NCBI GenBank assembly: GCA_913055615.1
Contig: CAJXKK010000025.1
Coordinates: 1-36,169 of the forward strand
Source of the DNA: an uncultured Ectothiorhodospiraceae bacterium
Lineage (GTDB): Bacteria; Pseudomonadota; Gammaproteobacteria; XJ16; Halofilaceae
DNA length: 36,169 nt
Reading direction: 5' to 3'
Each line of letters begins with the position of its first letter. The first letter of the stretch is position 1. A program made the translations under genes and the position numbers. Under the pieces are notes generated by a model. It searched no databases and was not told where the DNA came from. It saw nothing but the letters and a program-made list of their open reading frames with translations. Below are positions 23,856 through 32,609 of the stretch, in pieces.

Positions 23856-24791
23856 TCAATCAGCGCGGCGATCCAGCACCCGGTCGAGGCGCGCCGGGAA
23901 ATTCGTGAAGATGCCGTCGACGCCGGCATCGATCAGCTCGTTCATGGTCGCCGTGTCATCGACGGTGTAGACATGCACGAGCAGGCCGGCGCGATGGGCC
24001 CGGCGGACGAACGCCGCATCGACGACGCGCTGCTCGCCGTCCTCGACATTGGGCCCGATCCCGGCCGCGTAGTGGGCGATGGCCCGCAAGTCAGCCACCC
24101 CGGACGACGACAGCGGCGGCGTGTTGCCCGACGCCTCGACCCATTCCCCGTCCGCGCTCCGCCCGTACCACAGCAGCTGGATCAGGGGCACGTCCGCGTT
24201 CAGGGCGCGGAGCTCCTTCAGACTGTCCGCGCTGAATGACTGCAGCACGACGCTCCCGCGCTCGATCAGCCCGTGCGCCTGCAGCACCTCGATCAGTTTG
24301 CGCTCGACGCCCGGGTACAGTTCCGGCGATTTGGTCTCGATGTAGTAACGCCGCTCCGGGCCGAAGGCCTCGAGGATCTCGTCCAGCGTCAGCAGGCGCA
24401 CGCCGGCGTAGGCCGGATCGGCCTGCCCCGGGTGGGCCCGGTTGAACCAGGATCCCGCATCCAGCGCCTTGAGTTCCGCCAGGGTGTGCTCGCCGACCCG
24501 GCCGCTGCCATCGGTGGTGCGGTCGAGCTCCGTATCATGGATGGCGACGAGATGCCCGTCCCGGCTCATCTGGATATCCATCTCCAGGTAATCGGCGCCC
24601 GCCGCCACGGCCTGCTCGAAGGCCGGCCGGGTCGCCTCCGGGGCGCAACCGCTGGCCCCGCGGTGGGCGATATTCGCGAACGCCGGGATGCCATTACCGC
24701 CGCGGTCGTACGCGGACTTGCCGACCCACGGCATCGCGGCGACGATGGCGACCAGAAGCGATGCGAGGCTGCGGCCACGGCCTGTCGACAT
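23856..24791 (-). CDS. Exported glycerophosphodiester phosphodiesterase
   Basis: This 311-residue enzyme of the GDPD family hydrolyses glycerophosphodiesters to glycerol-3-phosphate and an alcohol. Residues 1-25 look like a signal peptide (LLVAIVAAMPWVGKSA), suggesting a periplasmic place. The GDPD core follows: IAHRGASGCAPEATRPAFEQA (His43, Arg44, Glu52), YLEMDIQMSRDGHLVAIHDTELDRTTDGSG (Glu70, Asp72, His85), YYIETKSPE, VVLQSFSADSL, and VHVYTVDD near the end with GIFTNFP. All canonical TIM-barrel residues are present. The ATG at 24791 has GGAGATCGGC upstream. It is convergent with arfB, only 15 bases apart. Confidence 0.9.
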   Translation of the reverse strand: MSTGRGRSLASLLVAIVAAMPWVGKSAYDRGGNGIPAFANIAHRGASGCAPEATRPAFEQAVAAGADYLEMDIQMSRDGHLVAIHDTELDRTTDGSGRVGEHTLAELKALDAGSWFNRAHPGQADPAYAGVRLLTLDEILEAFGPERRYYIETKSPELYPGVERKLIEVLQAHGLIERGSVVLQSFSADSLKELRALNADVPLIQLLWYGRSADGEWVEASGNTPPLSSSGVADLRAIAHYAAGIGPNVEDGEQRVVDAAFVRRAHRAGLLVHVYTVDDTATMNELIDAGVDGIFTNFPARLDRVLDRRAD

Positions 24792-24863
24792 GCCGATCTC
24801 CGGAAATGCGACCCGATCTGCCCGTAGACGGTAGCACGCACCCGCTGCGGGCGCCCGACCCGC

Positions 24864-25310
24864 TCACTTTTGCTGGATCAGGATCACGCCCGCGACCAGC
24901 AGGCCGACCCCGAGCACGCGAGTCAGGGTCAGCGGGATCGGTTCGACGCCGAGCCAGCCGCGCGTGTCGATCAGCACGGCGCCGATGAATTGCCCGCAGA
25001 TGATCGCACCGAACGTCGCCACCGTCCCCACCCGCGGGACCGCCAGAATGCTGGTCGTGACGAACAGCGCCCCCAGAAGACCACCGATCCACGCCCACCA
25101 TGGCGCCGCCGCGGCATCGTCGAACGACGGCCTCCCGAACAGCCCGGAAGCGAGCAGCAGCGCCAGCGCGGCCGATCCGAGCAGGAAATTCCACAACGCA
25201 CTCGCGAGCGGTACCTGCAGCACCGCACCGAGCCGGGCATTGGCCGCGGCCTGAACGGCGAGACCGGAACCGACGAGCGCGATCAACACGGTAATCAGGG
25301 TCTGGGGCAT
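24864..25310 (-). CDS. DMT-superfamily membrane protein, YdcZ/DUF606 type
   Basis: This 148-residue inner-membrane protein has about five hydrophobic helices: 3-24, 33-57, 70-90, 96-112 and 126-145. N-terminal VLIALVGSGLAVQAAANARLGAVL and central FVTTSILAVPRVGTVATFGAIICGQFIGAVLID are the DUF606 (YdcZ) signatures. These are half-size relatives of drug/metabolite transporters and probably act as dimers; the substrate is unknown. The ATG at 25310 has GGAG upstream; the longer frame to 25520 is not conserved-looking. Confidence 0.85.
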   Translation of the reverse strand: MPQTLITVLIALVGSGLAVQAAANARLGAVLQVPLASALWNFLLGSAALALLLASGLFGRPSFDDAAAAPWWAWIGGLLGALFVTTSILAVPRVGTVATFGAIICGQFIGAVLIDTRGWLGVEPIPLTLTRVLGVGLLVAGVILIQQK

Positions 25311-25556
25311 AGAGAGGACTCCGGGAATCCGCAGGGATGAACTGCCAACAGGGCCGCCATTATCCGGCCCGGGCACGCCCCCACCAAGCTGCCGTGATGG
25401 CGGACAGCGTGATAGGCTCCCGCGCCGCGTTGGCGCGCGCCCAATCGGGTCACGGCGCGCGGCCGATGTGCTGCGGGACGCCTCGGTTCCCACAACCAGC
25501 CCCGTATACCCCGTACGCAATCGATCCGTTCGACAACAACCTCATGGAGCGACGCA

Positions 25557-26912
25557 ATGCAGGCGATCACTGATGCCCTGAATGCCGTCAGCAGCTTCGT
25601 GTGGGGGCCGGTCATGCTCATCCTGCTGCTCGGGACGGGCCTGTACCTCACTCTCGGACTGCGGGCAATGCCGATCCGTCGGCTCGGCTACGGCTTCCGG
25701 CAACTCTTCCTTGGCCGCCGTGAGCGGCGCGAGGACGCCGGTGAGATCACGCCCTTCCAGGCGCTGTCGACCGCGCTCTCCGCGACCATCGGCACCGGCA
25801 ATATCGCCGGCGTCGCCACCGCCATCGCGCTGGGAGGTCCGGGCGCGGTCTTCTGGATGTGGATCACCGCGCTCGTCGGCATGGCCACCAAGTATGGCGA
25901 GGCCGTGCTCGCCGTGAAGTACCGTGAGGTGGACGCGCGCGGTGCCTATGTCGGCGGTCCCATGTACTACATCCGCAACGGCCTCGGCGACAACTGGCGC
26001 TGGCTCGGCGCCACCTTCGCGCTGTTCGCCATGATCGCCGCTTTCGGCATCGGCAACACGGTGCAGTCGAACTCGGTCGCGGACGTGCTTCAGTCCAACC
26101 TCTCGATCCCGGCCTGGGTTACGGGGCTGGTGCTCGCGGTGCTCGTGCTGATCGTGATTTTGGGCGGCGTGCGGCGCATCGCCCATGTCGCCGAGAAGCT
26201 CGTGCCGGCGATGGCGGTGCTGTACATCGGCGCCGCACTGGTGGTGATCCTCCTGAACGCCGGCCAGGTACCCGGCGCCCTCGGAATGATCGTCACCGAC
26301 GCCTTCACCGGTACCGCCGCGACCGGCGGGTTCGCCGGCGCCGCCGTGCTCGCCGCCATCCGCTTCGGTGTGGCACGCGGCATCTTCTCCAATGAGGCCG
26401 GCCTCGGCTCAGCGCCGATCGCCCACGCGGCCGCGCGCACCTCCGACCCGGTCAAGCAGGGCACGGTGGCGATGCTCGGCACCTTCATCGACACCATCGT
26501 GGTCTGCACCATGACCGCGCTGGTGATCATCATGACCGGTGCATGGACATCCGGCGAGACCGGGGCCGCACTCACGGCGATGTCCTTCGCCGAAGGTGTC
26601 GCCGGCGGCAACTGGGTGGTGACCTTCGGCATGGCGATCTTCGCCTTTACCACGATCATCGCCTGGAGCTACTACGGTGAGCGCTGTGCCGAGTTCCTGT
26701 TCGGCGTGAAGATCATCACGCCGTACCGCTGGGCCTGGGTCGTACTGCTGTTCATCGGCGCGGTCGGCAACCTCGGGATCATCTGGATCATCGCCGATAT
26801 CCTCAACGCGCTGATGGCGATCCCGAACCTGATCGCTCTGCTGGCCCTGTCCAGCACGATCTTCGCCGTCACCAGGCGGTACTTCGCCGACGAGGCCAAC
26901 GCCCGGCAATAA
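25557..26912 (+). CDS. AGCS-family amino acid:cation symporter
   Basis: This 451-residue inner-membrane transporter is of the alanine or glycine:cation symporter family (PF01235), driven by Na+ or H+. Signatures: ALSTALSATIGTGNIAGVATAIALGGPGAVFWMW (about 75-108), GGPMYYIRNGLG, GARGIFSNEAGLGSAPIAHAAA-like VARGIFSNEAGLGSAPIAHAAARTSDPVKQG, and WSYYGERCAEFLFG near the end. About ten to eleven hydrophobic helices are visible. The exact amino acid cannot be told from sequence. The ATG at 25557 follows GGAGCGACGCA. A strong hairpin follows the stop. Confidence 0.93.
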   Translation: MQAITDALNAVSSFVWGPVMLILLLGTGLYLTLGLRAMPIRRLGYGFRQLFLGRRERREDAGEITPFQALSTALSATIGTGNIAGVATAIALGGPGAVFWMWITALVGMATKYGEAVLAVKYREVDARGAYVGGPMYYIRNGLGDNWRWLGATFALFAMIAAFGIGNTVQSNSVADVLQSNLSIPAWVTGLVLAVLVLIVILGGVRRIAHVAEKLVPAMAVLYIGAALVVILLNAGQVPGALGMIVTDAFTGTAATGGFAGAAVLAAIRFGVARGIFSNEAGLGSAPIAHAAARTSDPVKQGTVAMLGTFIDTIVVCTMTALVIIMTGAWTSGETGAALTAMSFAEGVAGGNWVVTFGMAIFAFTTIIAWSYYGERCAEFLFGVKIITPYRWAWVVLLFIGAVGNLGIIWIIADILNALMAIPNLIALLALSSTIFAVTRRYFADEANARQ

Positions 26913-26932
26913 GCCGCGTCCGGCGAACAGCG

Positions 26933-26960
26933 GCGGCCGCCTCCCACAGGAGGCGGCCGC
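26933..26960 (+). terminator. Strong hairpin between convergent genes
   Basis: A perfect 12-bp stem GCGGCCGCCTCC / GGAGGCGGCCGC with a 4-base loop CACA lies 20 bases after the AGCS stop. The T-tract is poor (TCATT), but stem strength and position make it a likely terminator, possibly bidirectional. Confidence 0.6.
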
Positions 26961-27002
26961 TCATTCCAAAGCCACGCCACGCAGGGGCCCCAAGGCCCAT
27001 AC

Positions 27003-27031
27003 CCCGGATGAAACCGAAGGCGGAATCCGGG
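27003..27031. repeat. Single unit of the CCCGGAT...ATCCGGG dispersed repeat
   Basis: CCCGGAT (27003-27009) and ATCCGGG (27025-27031) close a stem around GAAACCGAAGGCGGA. It is related to the inverted pair at 20594-20685. Confidence 0.65.
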
Positions 27032-27069
27032 AAAACTCCGAAGCGTTCGTGAACCGGTTGGTGAACCCA

Positions 27070-27663
27070 TCATGGGCCCTGCTCCGCACTGCGATCACTT
27101 GCCAGCAACAGATACCCGATCGCGACCGCATCGTAGAGGCCATGCACGAGCACCGGCAGCAGCAGGTTGTCGGTGGCCTGGTACAAGGCGCCCAGGTACA
27201 GGCCCATCGCGGTCGCGAGCCAGAAATAGGCCCGCGAAAGCGCATGCATGAGACCGAACGCGACCGAGGCCACGAGCAGCCCCGGCCATGCCCCGACAGA
27301 CGCCGACACCGCCTCCTGGATCACGCCGCGGAACAGCAGCTCTTCGCCGATCCCAGCAAGCACCGAGACTACGACAACGCCGGTGACACCCCGTCCACGG
27401 AACAGCGACTCGATCAGCGGCCGTACCAACGCATCGATCTCCCCGAACCAGACCGCGCCGAGCCGGGCGCATACCGCCAACGCCGCGATCAGCGGTATGG
27501 TGAGCGCCACGGCCAGTAACAGCGTTCCGGGTGAGACCCGGAACGCCTGCCAGGGCTGCAGCCCGAGCGGGATCGCGAGCACGAGTGCCAGCGGAATGAG
27601 GGCGGCCTCGAACACGGCGGCGACAAGGAACGGATCGGCTGCCCGCAGGCGGTTGCCCATCAT
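27070..27663 (-). CDS. CPBP-family intramembrane metalloprotease
   Basis: This 197-residue inner-membrane protein of the CPBP/Abi (CAAX protease, bacteriocin-processing) family has the three motifs: GIGEELLFRGVI (EExxR, about residues 105-116), FGLMHALSRAYFW (FxxxH, about 136-148), and LPVLVHGLYDAVAIG (HxxxD/N type, about 167-182). About six hydrophobic helices are present. Family members process prenylated or membrane-bound proteins or confer bacteriocin immunity; the substrate here is unknown. Start 27663 (ATGATG, with GGAG upstream) is preferred over the 122-codon upstream extension, which crosses the divergent promoter region. Confidence 0.87.
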   Translation of the reverse strand: MMGNRLRAADPFLVAAVFEAALIPLALVLAIPLGLQPWQAFRVSPGTLLLAVALTIPLIAALAVCARLGAVWFGEIDALVRPLIESLFRGRGVTGVVVVSVLAGIGEELLFRGVIQEAVSASVGAWPGLLVASVAFGLMHALSRAYFWLATAMGLYLGALYQATDNLLLPVLVHGLYDAVAIGYLLLASDRSAEQGP

Positions 27664-27873
27664 GGCGGCTCCATGGCGATCGGGGCTCACGGGCCCCATG
27701 GTTAGCCTGCACCCCGAAATGGCGTTGCAGAATGACAAGCGCATCGCACGCAAAATGTGGCGCGCTTGTTGCTTTATGGGCTTCAGACCTTTGCTGGACT
27801 GATGCCCCCATGATCGCACGGCGACCTCGGCCGGACCGCCCATCGGGCCCGTTGCGGTCATGGCGATAGATCC

Positions 27874-29157
27874 ATGAATCCCGACGACGTCAGCCTCTAC
27901 CGTCAGATATTCGAGGGCCGTTCGGTGAGCCAGCTGCTCGTCGATGGACAATCGGGCGATATCCTGCGCGCGAATGAAGCCGCTGTTGAGTTCTTCGGGC
28001 GTACCGGCGGCCGCCTTGTCGATACGCAACTGTCAGAGCTGATCACGGATCTGTCGGAACGGGGGCGCACGGCGATCCAGCACCGGCTCGCGGCGACGCC
28101 GTTACCGCTGAACATATCGCAGCATATCGCCGGCAAGGGCTGGTGCCATATCGAGGTCGAGGGCACACGGGTTTACGACCATGACGCTCGGCCGTTGCTG
28201 CACGTGACCGTGCACGACGTGACCGAGCAGTTACGCACTGAGCGTGCTTTACGCGACTTCGAGGAGATTTACGAAGGCGTGCCGGTGCCGTTTTATCGCG
28301 CGACCCCCGGCGCGAATGGCCGCTTCCTGCGCGTCAACCCGGCCTTTGTCCGATTGCTCGAGGCGGACTCCCCCGAGCAGCTGCTCGGTTATGAGATCGC
28401 CAGACTCTACGTCGATCCGAGTGAGCGTGCGCATTTCTCGAACACCCTCATGCAGGAAGGCGAGGTTTTTCGCTACGAGCTGCACATGCGGACCATCAAA
28501 GGCCGGGAGATCCGGACCGCGGACACCGCGTTCCGGCACTTCGATGGCTCGGCCAACCCGGTTTTCGACGGAGTACTCGAGGACATCACCCAGCGCCGTG
28601 AACTGGAAGTGGAACTGTCTTATCAGGCGCGCCACGACAAACTCACGGATCTGGCGAACCGACGCCATTGTGAGAGCGCGCTGCAGACCGAGACCGAGCG
28701 CAGCGACCGTTACGGGCAACCGCTGTCGGCACTCATGATCGATATCGACCACTTCAAGCGCATCAACGATGAACGTGGCCATGCCGAAGGAGACAGGGTT
28801 CTCGAGTGGATCGCGGACGTGCTGCGCAACCGGGTGCGCGAGACGGACCTGGCCGGGCGCTGGGGCGGGGAAGAATTCGTTGTCCTCCTCCCCTCGACGC
28901 CGGCGACGAAGGCCCATCGGTTGGCGGAGGAATTGCGTCGGTCAGTGGCCGAACAGCGGGATGCCGCCGTTACGCCGGTCACGATCTCCATCGGCTATGC
29001 CGGCTACCGCCACGGCGAGGGGAGTGCGCGCTTCATGCAGCGGCTCGACCGCGCCCTGTATGCGGCGAAAGGCAAGGGACGTAATCGCGTGATTGCCGCC
29101 GAGGCGCCTCACGAAATGCAGGCCGGGTTCGATCAGCGCGGCCAGCCGCAGAAATGA
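27874..29157 (+). CDS. PAS-PAS-GGDEF diguanylate cyclase
   Basis: This 427-residue cytoplasmic protein makes c-di-GMP from GTP. PAS A is about 9-120 (VSQLLVDGQSGDILRANEAAVEFFG, ending HVTVHDVTEQLRTERAL). PAS B is about 127-245 (PVPFYRATPGANGRFLRVNPAFVRLLEA, ending VLEDITQRRELE). GGDEF is about 255-415, with DKLTDLANRRHCESAL, MIDIDHFKRINDERGHAEGD, and the active site RWGGEEF at 331-335. An RxxD inhibition site (RETD) lies five residues before it. All catalytic residues are present. The ATG at 27874 begins just before PAS A. It is divergent from the CPBP gene with a 210-base gap. Confidence 0.93.
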   Translation: MNPDDVSLYRQIFEGRSVSQLLVDGQSGDILRANEAAVEFFGRTGGRLVDTQLSELITDLSERGRTAIQHRLAATPLPLNISQHIAGKGWCHIEVEGTRVYDHDARPLLHVTVHDVTEQLRTERALRDFEEIYEGVPVPFYRATPGANGRFLRVNPAFVRLLEADSPEQLLGYEIARLYVDPSERAHFSNTLMQEGEVFRYELHMRTIKGREIRTADTAFRHFDGSANPVFDGVLEDITQRRELEVELSYQARHDKLTDLANRRHCESALQTETERSDRYGQPLSALMIDIDHFKRINDERGHAEGDRVLEWIADVLRNRVRETDLAGRWGGEEFVVLLPSTPATKAHRLAEELRRSVAEQRDAAVTPVTISIGYAGYRHGEGSARFMQRLDRALYAAKGKGRNRVIAAEAPHEMQAGFDQRGQPQK

Positions 29158-29286
29158 TAAAAGAAAAGACTTGACCCTGGCCATCCGCAACCGCGGAAAG
29201 GAAGCCCAGGGGACCGTATTCGTCCGCCCGAACGCGAACGACAACGGCGATCACGGATGGAGCGGTTCACCGACCGCACAAGGCAA

Positions 29287-29314
29287 CGGTGGGCGACCGG
29301 CCGGCCACCCACCG
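29287..29314 (-). terminator. Hairpin downstream of the DUF4168 gene
   Basis: CGGTGGG / CCCACCG arms with GC-rich inner pairing lie 25 bases past the minus-strand stop, followed on that strand by TTGCCTT. It is a weak terminator candidate. Confidence 0.4.
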
Positions 29315-29339
29315 CTCGAACTGTCCAACCGCGGGCGGG

Positions 29340-29699
29340 TTACTCGGCGGCGCTCTGGATCTTCTCCGCCAGCTCCTGGTCATTCTGCGCGGCCCGCGCG
29401 ATGTTGTTGAACTCCTGCACGTCGAGGCCCGAATCCTCTACGGCGGAGACCATCTTCTGCTGGGCTTCCTGCTTGAGCTCGGCCGCCTCTTCCTGATCCG
29501 CCTGCTGGATCTTCGAGGCGTACTCCTGCTGGAGCTGCTGAACGTCGGCCCGGGCGGAGGTGAAGGATTCGATCTGTTCGTCGCTGAAGTCGGTTTCGCC
29601 GCTGCCGGAACCGCTCTCAGCCGCATGCACGCCCGGCGCGATGGCGACAAGGGCGGCAAAAAGGCCGATTGTCAGGGACTTGCGGTTCATGATCTTCAT
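29340..29699 (-). CDS. DUF4168 exported protein
   Basis: This 119-residue protein has a Sec signal peptide (1-27, ...LFAALVAIAPGVHAAE). The DUF4168 domain follows: DFSDEQIESFTSARADVQQLQQEYASKIQ (about 37-65), a helix rich in Gln and Glu, and the end SGLDVQEFNNIARAAQNDQELAEKIQ. It is a helical periplasmic protein with no known function. The ATG at 29699 follows GGAGCTTCGACA. It is divergent from the BFN-PDZ gene. Confidence 0.88.
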   Translation of the reverse strand: MKIMNRKSLTIGLFAALVAIAPGVHAAESGSGSGETDFSDEQIESFTSARADVQQLQQEYASKIQQADQEEAAELKQEAQQKMVSAVEDSGLDVQEFNNIARAAQNDQELAEKIQSAAE

Positions 29700-29894
29700 T
29701 GTCGAAGCTCCTGTGGTCGTAGGTTCAGGATCGCTGATCGACCGCACGGCCCGTGCGCAAGCCGGTCCAACGATGTGCGGGATACTGAAGGAGGTCGGGT
29801 TGCGAAGAATTTTCACCCGGATTACGGGATCGTAATGTTTTCGGGCGCCGGCTGGGCATGCGCCAGCCACACCCCGGGGCGCCGGCGATTCTCC

Positions 29895-29900
29895 TATACT
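29895..29900 (+). promoter_or_regulatory. Candidate -10 box (TATACT) for the BFN-PDZ gene
   Basis: TATACT lies 29 bases upstream of the start codon, with no clear -35 at normal spacing. Confidence 0.35.
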
Positions 29901-29929
29901 GGGAACGAGGCCCGTTCGGGGGAACCATC

Positions 29930-30781
29930 ATGTCTACGCGCCTGGTGACATGCTGCGTGGCGCTGCTCACGGCGTTTACGCTCATCACGGCCCCGATGGC
30001 GGCGACCGCCGCCGACCGCGACCTTGCCGCGGCGGTCGACGACTTCGTGGAAGTCGAGGTCGCTACGGTCGGCATGGCCACGCCGCACGGGAGCCCCGTC
30101 GTGCTCCTGCGCGAGCCCGATGGCGGCGAGATGATCCCGATCTTCATCGGCCACGATTCCGCCCGCGCCATCCTGCTTGCACTGCGTGACGCGCGGGTCC
30201 CGCGCCCGATGACGCACGATCTGCTCGGCGACGTGATCGGGTCGCTTGATGCGCGCCTCACCCGCATGTACGTGGACGACATCGCCGACCAGACCTTCCT
30301 CGGCATGCTCGAACTGGAGGTCGACGGGCGCGACGAGGCGATCCGGATCGACACGCGCCCCAGCGATGGCATTGCGCTTGCCCTGCGCACGGGGGCCAGC
30401 ATCCACGTCGCCCCGAAGGTCCTCGATGAGGCGCGGCTGATCAATTACCGCGGCCTCGACGAAGACGACCAGGTGGTGAGCGCGGTCGGGATCACCGTCA
30501 TGGCGCCGACTGACAAGCTGCGCGAAGCGCTGGATCTTCCGGATCGCGACGGCGTGGTCGTCACCGAGGCGGCCGGGACCGCCCGGGGCGCCGGCCTTGC
30601 ACCGGGCGCACTGGTACTCGCGGTCAACGGTGAGACGCCGGAATCACCGATGGGGTTCCTGCGGCTGGTCCAGGCCACACCGGAAGACGAACGTGTGCGC
30701 ATCCGCTACTGGCTTGATGGGACCACGGAGGAAGTCCGGCTGCGCACGCGCGTGCCGGACCGGCCGGGCCAGAATCTGTAA
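29930..30781 (+). CDS. Exported BFN (DUF151)-PDZ fusion protein
   Basis: This 283-residue protein starts with a Sec signal peptide (about 1-27, ...ITAPMAATAAD). Residues about 38-175 form a BFN/DUF151 domain: FVEVEVATVGMATPHGSPVVLLREP, MIPIFIGHDSARAILLALRDARVPRPMTHDLLGDVI, IRIDTRPSDGIALALRTGASIHVAPKVLDEA. Residues about 200-275 form a PDZ domain (GVVVTEAAGTARGAGLAPGALVLAVNGETPES, VRIRYWLDG). BFN proteins in plants are bifunctional nucleases and bacterial ones are mostly cytoplasmic; an exported BFN with a PDZ is unusual, and nuclease activity should not be assumed. The ATG at 29930 follows GGGGGAACCATC. The stop is 4 bases before the next gene, so they are probably an operon. Confidence 0.88.
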   Translation: MSTRLVTCCVALLTAFTLITAPMAATAADRDLAAAVDDFVEVEVATVGMATPHGSPVVLLREPDGGEMIPIFIGHDSARAILLALRDARVPRPMTHDLLGDVIGSLDARLTRMYVDDIADQTFLGMLELEVDGRDEAIRIDTRPSDGIALALRTGASIHVAPKVLDEARLINYRGLDEDDQVVSAVGITVMAPTDKLREALDLPDRDGVVVTEAAGTARGAGLAPGALVLAVNGETPESPMGFLRLVQATPEDERVRIRYWLDGTTEEVRLRTRVPDRPGQNL

Positions 30782-30785
30782 CACG

Positions 30786-31415
30786 GTGCGCCCCTTACGC
30801 CCCGCCGCGACCGCCGGGCGCGCATGCACCGCGGCGCTGACGGCCGTACTGACGACCGCGTGCACGAACACCGTCGTACCGCCCCCCGAACCACAACGCC
30901 CCGTCGCCGCGTTCCTGCTCGACCATGGCCGCCACGCGAGCCTGATCCTGGAGCGCGGCGACGGGATGACCCGCTACGCCTGGGGCGACTGGGATTACTA
31001 CGCGCTCAACCGCACCGGCGCCTTGCGGGCCTCCGGTACGCTGTTCGGCGCCAACCGTGCGGGGCTGGGCCGCAAACGGCTGCCGGGCCCGGCCGAGCAG
31101 GCGCGCGTGCACCGCCAGGTCGCGGTGTCGATCGAGGCCATGTGGCGGATCGACGTCCCGTGGAATCGCGCCCGCCGACTGCACGAACGCCTCGACCGGC
31201 ACTTCCTCGACGGGCGCGGGACGCTGACCGCCAATCCGCTGTACGACCTCGAGTTCGTCCAGGATACGAAGCCCTACAACGTGACCAGCAATTCCAACCA
31301 TCGGGTTGGCGACTGGCTGCGGGAACTGGGTTCCGAGGTCCGCATGGGCGGGCCGTTTTCAAGCTGGCGCGTGGCCCCGCCGGCCGATGGATCCACCGGG
31401 GACGGCGCGCGGTGA
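30786..31415 (+). CDS. Putative lipoprotein, DUF2459-like
   Basis: This 209-residue protein starts at GTG 30786, 4 bases after the BFN-PDZ stop. The N terminus has a signal-like run (AALTAVLTTAC, about 18-28) whose Cys could be a lipidation site, although the lipobox is imperfect. The body has PVAAFLLDHGRHASLILERGDGMTRYAWGDWDYYALN (about 40-76) and, near the end, PYNVTSNSNHRVGDWLRELG. The WGDWDYYAL pattern recalls DUF2459-type periplasmic proteins, where conserved His and Asn/His residues suggest an enzyme-like site, but this assignment is weak. The role is unknown; the coupling to the BFN-PDZ protein suggests both work in the envelope. Confidence 0.65.
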   Translation: MRPLRPAATAGRACTAALTAVLTTACTNTVVPPPEPQRPVAAFLLDHGRHASLILERGDGMTRYAWGDWDYYALNRTGALRASGTLFGANRAGLGRKRLPGPAEQARVHRQVAVSIEAMWRIDVPWNRARRLHERLDRHFLDGRGTLTANPLYDLEFVQDTKPYNVTSNSNHRVGDWLRELGSEVRMGGPFSSWRVAPPADGSTGDGAR

Positions 31416-31424
31416 AGCCCGCGG

Positions 31425-32609
31425 TTACGAACCACCACGGCCGCGTTGGCCGCCACCAATCCAGCCCTTGCGGCGGAACCACAGCAGCAGGAGCCCGCCA
31501 ATCACCGCCATGACCGTGAGCGCCACCGGATAACCGTAACGCCAGCCGAGTTCAGGCATATTCCACGGGCCGGCGTCGGGATTGAAGTTCATGCCATAGA
31601 CCCCCGCGATGAACGTCAACGGGATAAAGATCGTCGCGATCATCGTCAGCACCTTCATCACCTCGTTCATGCGGTTGCTGACACTCGCCAGCTGGATGTC
31701 GACGAGCCCGGACGCCACCTCCCGGTAGGTCTCGATCATGTCCATCAGCTGGATCGTGTGATCGTAACAATCACGCAGGAAGATCCGCGTCTCATCCGCG
31801 ATCAGTGGCGAATCTTCGCGCACCAGCGTGTTCAGCATCTCGCGCTGCGGCCAGATCGTGCGGCGCGCGGTCAGCAGGTCGTGCTTGAGATCGTGGATGT
31901 GTGCGATATGACCGGACTCCGGGCGTTCGACGACCTCCTGCTCAAGGTCCTCGACACGCTCGCCGTAGGCCTCCAGCAACGGGAAGAACGAATCGATGGC
32001 CGCATCGATCAGGGCATAAGCGAGATAGTCGGCGCCGCGCGAGCGGATCCGCCCGGACGCCTTGCCGATCCGCGTGCGGACCGGTTCGAACACATCGCCC
32101 GGGCGCTCCTGGAACGTGATGACGAAGCCGGTGCCCACGAAACACGCCACCTGTTCGGTGACGAGTTGGCCCTCGTGATGCGACCAAGCGCCCTGGGTTG
32201 ACCCGGGTGGCCCCGATGACCCGGGATCCGCATCGCCCTCCGGATCATTCATTGGCATGCGGGTGACGATGAACAGATGATCGTCGTAGTCCTCGACCTT
32301 GGGCCGCTGACGGACGTTGAGCGTATCCTCCAGCGCCAGCGGGTGGAGATTGAAGCGCTCGCCGATCTTCCGGATCGTCTCATGATCGCCCAGGCCCGCG
32401 ATGTCGATCCAGCACACGCCATGGCCTTCCGCCACCGCCGGCAGCTCATCCACCGACGCGACCCGTTGCCGGCTCATCCCGGCAGCACTCCGGTCGGGTC
32501 CGTAGCTAATCACCTGGATCTCCGGTGGTGGCGCATCCGGATCGGCGATCAACGTACCCGGCGGCGTCCCGGGCGGCGCGCGACGCGGACGGCTCGTTCT
32601 GGATACCAT
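31425..32609 (-). CDS. CorA-family divalent metal transporter
   Basis: This 394-residue protein is of the CorA magnesium/cobalt transporter family, a pentameric inner-membrane channel. The large N-terminal cytoplasmic domain holds CWIDIAGLGDHETIRKIGERFNLHPLALEDTLNVRQRPKVEDYDDHLFIV (about 66-115). A long stalk helix follows, then TM1 with the selectivity motif VYGMNF (GMN at 339-341) and TM2 (ALTVMAVIGGLLLLWFRR), ending in a basic tail. A low-complexity insert lies at about 123-142. The start at 32609 has AGGGAG 8 bases upstream; longer frames add 24 residues without conservation. It converges on the BFN-PDZ/lipoprotein unit, 9 bases from its stop. Confidence 0.92.
   Translation of the reverse strand: MVSRTSRPRRAPPGTPPGTLIADPDAPPPEIQVISYGPDRSAAGMSRQRVASVDELPAVAEGHGVCWIDIAGLGDHETIRKIGERFNLHPLALEDTLNVRQRPKVEDYDDHLFIVTRMPMNDPEGDADPGSSGPPGSTQGAWSHHEGQLVTEQVACFVGTGFVITFQERPGDVFEPVRTRIGKASGRIRSRGADYLAYALIDAAIDSFFPLLEAYGERVEDLEQEVVERPESGHIAHIHDLKHDLLTARRTIWPQREMLNTLVREDSPLIADETRIFLRDCYDHTIQLMDMIETYREVASGLVDIQLASVSNRMNEVMKVLTMIATIFIPLTFIAGVYGMNFNPDAGPWNMPELGWRYGYPVALTVMAVIGGLLLLWFRRKGWIGGGQRGRGGS

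Noticed and set aside
29858-29929. Earlier start for the BFN-PDZ protein
   Set aside because: The extension would precede a perfect signal peptide and overlap the candidate -10 region; ATG 29930 has GGGGGAA upstream.
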